DNA of 64,000 nt. Source: Clonostachys chloroleuca (taxonomy: Eukaryota > Ascomycota > Sordariomycetes > Hypocreales > Bionectriaceae). The notes beneath the pieces are model-generated. The model did not search any database. It saw only the letters and a program-made list of their open reading frames with translations, and was not told where the DNA came from. The position numbers were made by a program, and so were the translations under genes. This document shows, one piece after another, positions 56,965-64,000 of this stretch (position 1 is the stretch's first letter; each line of letters opens with the position of its first letter). Location of the stretch: positions 29,140,001 through 29,204,000 of the forward strand of contig JBANAY010000003.1 of NCBI GenBank assembly GCA_037952775.1, read 5' to 3'.

Positions 56965-58643
56965 ATGAAAACTTGTGAGGGCTACTTGTACAAGCGTGAT
57001 GGGACCTTCCAGCAGGGATTAGTCTGTACGGGAGCCATCCTTCCTCCCACGAATATCTCCCCATCAAGCTCAGAAATATTTGATGTCATCGTCCTAGGAG
57101 CTGGTTTCGCCGGATTGACGGCCTGTCGCGACCTCACCCTCTCAGGTACGCCCATTCTGTCTTGATGGATTTCAATAGAGTTAATAAGGCACCAATCGTC
57201 AGGTTATAAGGTTCTTCTTCTCGATGCCAGAGACCGGGTTGGCGGCCGCACCTATACAGCCAACGTTGATGGTCATCTGTATGAGATGGGCGGCACGTGG
57301 GTTCATTGGCAACAGCCGCACGTCTACCGTGAGATGTCCCGTTATGGCTTCACCAAGATGGTTGACAGTATTAACTCCGACACTGGTTGCAACTATTCAA
57401 CGGTCACTGTAAACGGTGAGACCACTCACTTGAACAAAGATGACGAGGTGAGTTTCACCGGCTCTGAAAATTTGGCCAATCAAAATAACAGACCTTGTAT
57501 CATCCATAGTTCAATGCCGTCACCAAGTCAGTCGAAGAGTTCTGCAACGTTGACGGCGAGTCAGGTCGTCTGATCATGCCGTTCCCTCATGATCCTCACT
57601 TCAATCCGGAGGTTGCCGAATACGAAAAGCTGTCAGCAGCTGAGCGCATGGAACAGGTTCGGTCGAAACTCAACGATCTGCAAATAGTTGTACTGGAAGC
57701 AGCCATCAGTGCCTCATCAGGCAACAGCTTAGAGAACACCAGCTTCTTCGAAATTTTGCGGTGGTGGGCTCTGTGCAATTATAGTATCACTGGTCTATCC
57801 GACTTTACTGAAAGGTACAAGATCGCGGCCGGTCAGTCGGAGTTTGCACGGGCCTTTTTCGACGAGGCCCTGGCCACTGGCAATCTATCGTACTCATTCG
57901 GCACCCATATCAGGTCGGTTAAGGACTGCGGTAACATGGTGGCGCTTTTTAGCCGCTTAGGCGAGCACTTCTCTGGAAAGCGTGCAGTTTGCACTGTACC
58001 GTTGAACATCCTCCATGAGCTCAAGTTCGAGCCTAATCTCCCCCAAAAGAAGACGAGTGCATCTCATCAAGGCCATATGAACTTCTGCTCCAAGTACCAC
58101 ATTGAAGTTCAAGGCGCCAATATGAGGTCATGGACCGCCATTGCGCCACCAGAGTCGCGCTTCATCTCTGTCCTCAGCGATGGGCTGAACCCTGCGGGTA
58201 ACACTCAGCTGGTCGGTTTCGCTCATGAGAGTCCGGTGCAGGGGCAAGAGGAAGGCCGAGACGTCCTCGCGACGGCGAAGAAGATCCATGAGATGGATAT
58301 TAAGAAAGTGGTGCGCATTCTCTATCTCTATACATACTGTTCGTTTACTTACGAGGCAACTTCATATCAGGTCTGGCATAACTGGGTGGCCGACCCGTTT
58401 TCCCGTGGCACATGGGCCATGTTTCCACCCAACTTCAGCTTCAAATACCTCGAGGCATTGCGGCAACGCCACGGCAACGTTCTCTTCGCCAGCGGTGACT
58501 GGGCTCTGGGGTGGCGCGGCTTCATCGACGGTGCCGTGGAGGAGGGAACACGAGTGGCCAAGGAAATCGCCGTTGAGCTAAGCCACCCACACCCTGTCGC
58601 TCCATCTTCGCAAACCAAAGCATACATCAAGCCACTTTTGTAA
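56965..58643 (+). CDS. flavin monoamine oxidase, MAO-N type (cluster 2)
   Basis: Second MAO-N-like oxidase, 499 residues when spliced. Exons are 56965-57145, 57203-57447, 57510-58310 and 58371-58643. The start MKTCEGYLYKRDG aligns with cluster 1 MTTQEGYY; an in-frame ATG 87 bases upstream would add an unmatched N-terminus. Landmarks: GAGFAG at residues 45-50, LLLDARDRVGGRT, MGGTWVHW, MPFPHDPHFNPE, and at the C-terminus GTWAMFPP and SGDWALGWRGFIDGAVEEGT. These keep the cage Trp and Phe of MAO-N. All three introns sit where those of the cluster 1 gene do. The last intron (58311-58370) is 60 bp, in frame and stop-free, so reading it as coding would insert 20 foreign residues. The C-terminus is 10 residues longer than in MAO 1 and ends PLL, not a peroxisomal signal. 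Confidence 0.94.
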
Positions 58644-61600
58644 TCGCCCGAAATAAACGGAGACAGAGCCGTGGTCAGGTTCAGTATGTAGTCGGGCGTT
58701 TCGGGTTGTCGTACCCTCGGGCACCGTGGCCACACGTCTTATCCGCACCCTGGATGAGAAATCGCTTCGTAGCTTTGTTCGACTCAATTCTTTGAGACTA
58801 AGCTATATCCATAAACTTGGTAGAATAGACCGGTTCCTAAATTCCCCGACTTTCATCATAAAATCGCATCTTTTCGGTTTCCCTCTTCATCGGATTTGTG
58901 GATATCTCACATGAATGGGATTCAAAATCTAACTGCTAAGCGGTCGACCGCTGGAGAGGCAGGGTTCTATTGGCAACTAATGCATGCCCAAAATACCACC
59001 GAATCGCAGCCTCGGTCGGTCTCTCTTTGCTGAAAGTGAATATAGCTGAGGTCATTGTGCAGCCATCGCCTCTAATCGGGGGCACCTGTGGTCTAGTTGC
59101 TAGGCTCCTAGACTATGAGCGAGAAGCAGGAATTGCTCCTCTTGATCGCTCGGTCACGGCTCTGGTGAGTAATGAGCATATTTTCCTCCTCTCTGCCGGT
59201 ATCTTCTTGCTGCGCAACTCAGCCATATTAATTCTTTCCAGCCAGATTCTTGCGCCTCAGTTACATGCCAAGCACCAGAAGCCCCGGGGGCGTTCATCAC
59301 TGTTGCAGTGCGTTCAACATTCACATAGCGCCACGCAGTACAACAAAAATCGTCGTGCAGATAATCCCTTGGAATTTCAAAACCCAACATCGAGGAATGT
59401 GACAGAACCGTAGGGCCTAGCCTGCGCAAGTTTCACGCCCTCTATCGAGACGAATGAATTACTTACTCTTATTATTCTGGCAGTGAACGTCTATAGATTT
59501 ACTGGATGATGCCTTTACTTCTGAAAGATCGTGTAACTTGCTGGCAGTCTTGATGTTCTTGTCTGGCCACTGTGATTGAGGGTCTATCTCCTTGTTCTAA
59601 GGTGCCTCGCGACCCCAACCCGCCTAACTCTTACTGATTGAGAGATAGGCAGAAAGAGGCTTCCGTGTCCATGTATGATACCTGATGCTTCTCATTACAC
59701 ACTCTAGGTTGGCCGAGAGTGTTATCGTTTCTTTGTCCGGAAGTAATCCGGGTGCCACTGCCAACTTGCCCTGACTTGGGTGCCGCCTCTTATCACCCCT
59801 ACCGGCATTTCTGTCCGCCAGATGTTACAAGCCACTTCTTAGAAGCGAGGTTTATAGCAATCTCGCAAACACTGGCACGCATACTCTTACCGAATCGATG
59901 ATACAAATCTGATTTACCTCCCTACGGCACATGCACTACTTAACCCAGATCGCCGAACCACACGGTATCTGGCCCCGCGAAACTTTGGGCTACTGTAAGC
60001 CCTGATCTTCGTCAGGCATGGAACATCCAGCGCAATCGTGTTCTACTGGCATATACACCGAGTGTCCATCAACCACTTCACCAAGCACCTTCAGCCAGAG
60101 TCGCGGCACCAAATGCATCTAGCATGATTTACCCCGCTCTACATATCATCGTGTACGTACACAATAGGCTACATATAGTGTGAAAGGCCCTTGGATCGCC
60201 AACATCAGCTTATAAATTAGATCAATAGTCACAGAGGCCATCAATTCGATAACGCCCTCGGTCAATATCGATCGGTCTTCAGTTCGAATTAACGGAAACC
60301 GACTAGCATGAACCTCACCCCGTGCTTGAACGAAAAGGCGAACAGAGAGGTCGAGCAAACCCATACTACACTCGTTTCGGCGGAAACTTCAGATTCAAAT
60401 AACTTGGAGTCGTGGTACACATCTCACAAAGGAGGGTGGCTGTTGACCTGCCAACAGCTTCTACTTCTCAGTGTTTATGATCAGCGCGAGCAAACGAAGC
60501 TTTTTCACTGAATCCAACTACTCCCCCTCTCCATAAGGAGTCCTTTGACGAGGATTCTACTACCTGCACCATTGGTAGTGAGGCGGCGAGAACTTGTCGC
60601 CCTTGACCCATGAACCCGTCCAGTGCGGGACCGCGTTCAATTCTCTCCCATTATGGACTTCTCAAACTCCCAACCTAATGCATTACCGTCATCTTTTAAT
60701 TCTTCTGAACTCAACCTTCGCACTATTCTTACCACTCAAACGACTTTTAGAAAAGCCTACGCTCACCCATAGGGCTATCGTGGCCCAGAAGAACTGATGC
60801 ATTATTGAAGCCTTTCTCGGCGTTCCTGTTGTGTCCTCTCATCGCTGATCAATATATCCATTTTTATCTTCACCTTAGTGTTGATACCTACAACCTCGGT
60901 CATTGCCGCCAAAATTCCCACCCTGCCTATGTTCATCTCCCTGTTCCTCATTCGTCTTTATCTTTGCCGCGTACGACACGAGCCCGCAGACGTGCTACTT
61001 CATGATAAATCCTTCATCTATACGATGGCCTGGCGCATTAGGCATGATCCCTCGGAGCAAATTCCGGTGTCACCCTCAACGACGGCAGATAGATCTTCGA
61101 GGAATCCATATACCTCTAGTATCTTGGATGTAACTTTGTCGCAAAAGTCGAGCATGGTGTTGATTTGAAGACGCTTCACCTTTGAGCTAGTTGAAGCACA
61201 TTAATCTTCATCTGCTTTTACTATAACAAGACCCCCGGCCCTCTTCAAGGGTCTGCTAATCACAACTTCCTACTACGAGACTCTCTTGCCTAATGGGCCC
61301 ATTAGTCGACAAGATTGACGACCCTTGAGCGCACCGACGGGCCTAAAACCACCGCGACCACGACCCCGTGTACCACCGTGTTGGCGTGCACCTCGCCACT
61401 ATGACTATGATCGACTGCCCGGTGATGACCGATGTCATGATCTTTGATGTATTATGACTGGGTTGCTGAATATCTGAGTTGCAGCTCTTCTATCGTCGGG
61501 GAGGATCTCAGCCTCGCCTATGATGATGATGCCCGAGCACGGGGTGCGGGTACGCCAGTTCCTCGAGAAGACTTGGGATGCCCTACCTAGACCACCGCGT

Positions 61601-64000
61601 CTACATCATAAGCGAGATGAGACAGAAGAGCGAACCTACTATCGCGGTGGGAAACTGATAAAAAGATGGTAGATGTGTGAGGGGGTGGATGGGGAAAGAT
61701 AGCGAGGACTTTGCGCGCACGACGTGCGTTAACCACACGGAGGAATAAGAGGCTCAGTGTCAAGGCCATGTCGACAAGTGAGAACCAGATCATCGAGTTC
61801 AGGGAATGGGGCATATTCACCTTCGTTTCTACTAGATGCGACGTCATCATGAGGTTCTGTGAGAGTGAGAGCTGTAGCTTGGGCCTGTTCGATGACTGGT
61901 TTAATGCTCTCAACGGCATCGTGACCGTGGCGTAATCGGCGATGACATCACAAGTGAACTAGGACCAAGGGGGAGGTGATACGGGTAGATGAATGTCTCC
62001 GAATTTTGATCGGCGACATGAGGATAGATGCCGTTGACACACACTCATCTGCATCATGACCAAGCACAGCGGATCGACAATTCCCATGGATTGAATTTTT
62101 GTACGAGAGATTCGTCGCCAGGAAGAACATCCCCGATAACAGGACCTTTACCTCGATGGAGTTCGGTAGCATCCACACTGAGAGCAACAATGAGTGTAAG
62201 CACGACATCATCACCGTTGGCAAGATCGTGAAGGGTTGATATCACGATTATTGGCAAGAACGTCATCGCGCCCGCAGTGATAAACATCACGCATCGACCT
62301 TGAAAATCAAGATGAGCTGGTACGGATATCAAGGGGTGTAAGACGTGGTCGTAATAGGAACATGGACATACTCATAAACTAGTGTATTGAAGGCACGGCT
62401 GACACGATACTGTCTTCACACAGGCTGTCGGAGACGAACGCGTACACGAATTTTGGGAGGAGCATAACGATGACAATCCTCTCGTGTCCGATTGCCTGCG
62501 TATGTATAGGCATCAAGCTGTACAGCAACCGGATTCTGCTGGCATTTAGAGCGTCACTTGCTTACAACTCTCTGCTGCAATCTGTTCATCTGGTTCATGG
62601 ACCAGATCATGTCCCTCTGGGCTGTGAGGATCAAATCTTGGTTTTAAACTAAGTTTTCGGGCTCACGAACGTGACCCCAACCGGATACGAGTCCATGTCC
62701 AGATTCCAGTTCATGTTGAGATCGTCTTACTCCTTCGTGGAAGCTGGTGGCGCATCGCCAGGTAAGCAATAAGACGCCGAATGGATGTATGGCTGTCTCC
62801 CTGTTTTAGGATTTGTTCGGAAGGGTAGTCACATGTTCACGATGAATTCAGGTGCAGACCAAGGGCCAGCGTCAGGGTCAACTAACCAGGCGATCTCTGA
62901 CTCTTCCAGCCCGTTTGCAGGCTTGTTCTCCAATATACTCGTCAACCAGTCCGTCGTGAGCATCGAGAATGCCATATCAACCAAACAAATCCTAGGCGAA
63001 ATTATGGGAATGGCCATGTTCTTGGAGACGATGATGGGGAGCAGCACATCCTTGGTTCCTCTGGTTCAGTTCCAGTGATGCACACACACTTGATGTGTTT
63101 CACATCGTTGACTACGCACCTAATCAACCTCCAGACAGGTTCATCAACTCACTCACGAACCCTAAAAACATCATATTAAACTACAATATCGCACCCATTT
63201 TTGTCAAATGGGCGTCAACGAGAATGCGGACCCCGACGAATGCGCAGCCGCATTCACCAGACGCATTACCACTCGAACGTGAAATAGAAGGTGGACACTG
63301 ACCTTTGAATATCAATACTACATCTACAAGTCAAGGCACTGGTTGTGTCCACCACTCCCAGGACATACTCATGACATTTTAGAGCAGATGAGTCATGTAC
63401 CCATTAATGGTCTTGCGAGGGATGTAGTATAGCGCGAATTCCAACGATGTTGGAGGTGCACCCCCCTATCTAGACAGGTGTTCATGATACCTTCCTCTTG
63501 AAATTGTCATACGAGAATCACGACTCCTTTGACAGCTGAGAGGCAAAGAGTATTCGGCTTTTCTGAGGCTGCGGAAACAAATCTTCAAGGTAGAGTGTTC
63601 AGCATAATACCAGCAAGTAGTCCCCCTTGGGGAGGTTACGATAGCTCTGACTGCTTGAGATGACTATGACGTCTCTTCTCATCATTCTTGCGCACTATCA
63701 AGTTTACTACTATTGAAAGCGTCATCTGCTTTGTTAAGGTCGAGTCCGAACCTACGAGATGCGCTTCAACGATTCTTCGTGAGCCTACCAAAGAGGAGCA
63801 TGCATATGAGGGCCTCGCTATTGAGCAAGAACCAAAAACAACCCAACAGTGTCGGGATTCTCTTCCGTTCTACTTTCAATCCAGGACCATTGTGCAAGGG
63901 AGTGCTTTTGTTATCCTTACTGGAAGCTGAATAGAGGTGGGGTTTCCTTATCTGCAGAGGGCAGCGGGAGTTTGCGCTTGGCCTCAGTGTCAGAGGCAGT
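58644..64000. other. 5.3 kb of normal composition without a supportable gene
   Basis: GC content is ordinary and there is no RIP signature, but open frames are short (the longest, 58970-59413, has 147 codons) and none shows a family motif. Minus-strand frames at 61587-61919, 61948-62223 and 62054-62332 have somewhat protein-like strings (AGAMTFLPIIVISTLHDLA) in changing frames, compatible with a decayed gene. A plus frame at 62785-63078 is similar. No tRNA B-box, LTR pair or array was found. Confidence 0.45.

Noticed and set aside
59091..59113. GTCTAG...CTAGAC short hairpin after MAO 2
   Set aside because: Six-base stem far from any gene end; too short to support a terminator or site.

Overview
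The window is nuclear DNA from a filamentous ascomycete (Pezizomycotina). The genes have short GT-AG introns of about 50-110 bp and binuclear Zn2Cys6 regulators, and the repeats carry the marks of repeat-induced point mutation (RIP): C-to-T and G-to-A changes, a great excess of TpA, and reading frames ruined by TAG and TAA. The genus cannot be fixed from the sequence.

Bases 1 to about 28495 form a very AT-rich, RIP-degraded repeat block. Three complete LTR retroelements can be delimited in it, each with target-site duplications: a 3.7 kb LARD-like element (2091-5834), a Ty3/Gypsy element on the minus strand (6234-13622) and a younger, much less mutated Ty1/Copia element (16943-23796). A second, smaller AT-rich block (about 43390-47440) holds LTR copies, inverted Copia LTR pieces, a truncated Copia 3' end and a GC-normal island.

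The gene-bearing DNA is two amine-catabolism clusters on either side of the second block. Cluster 1 (29345-40305) has a MAO-N-type flavin monoamine oxidase (-), a 13-exon APC-family amine/choline/GABA-type permease (+), an aldehyde dehydrogenase (-, with an apparent 1-nt frameshift), a DAO-type FAD oxidoreductase (+) and a Zn2Cys6 regulator (-). Cluster 2 (48647-58643) has a Zn2Cys6 regulator (+), a DAO-type oxidoreductase (-), a permease (+) and a MAO-N-type oxidase (+), but no aldehyde dehydrogenase. The two permeases share all 12 intron positions, and exons 2-12 match in length. The two MAOs share all three intron positions. Gene order and promoter pairing differ, so the clusters look like rearranged paralogues.

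The likely joint role is to import an amine, deaminate it with O2 to an aldehyde, NH3 and H2O2, oxidise the aldehyde, and use the nitrogen and carbon. Both DAO proteins end in peroxisomal PTS1-type tripeptides (AKM, SKL). A dyad of the form TTCC-N6-GG, CArG/MADS-like, lies about 240-450 bp upstream of the start codons in the cluster promoters, and HGATAR (GATA-factor) sites group in the two divergent permease promoters. Both suggest shared and nitrogen-responsive control.

Between the clusters lies a BTB/POZ gene broken by two apparent single-base deletions (41500-42463). The last 5.3 kb (58644-64000) has normal base composition but no gene I can support.
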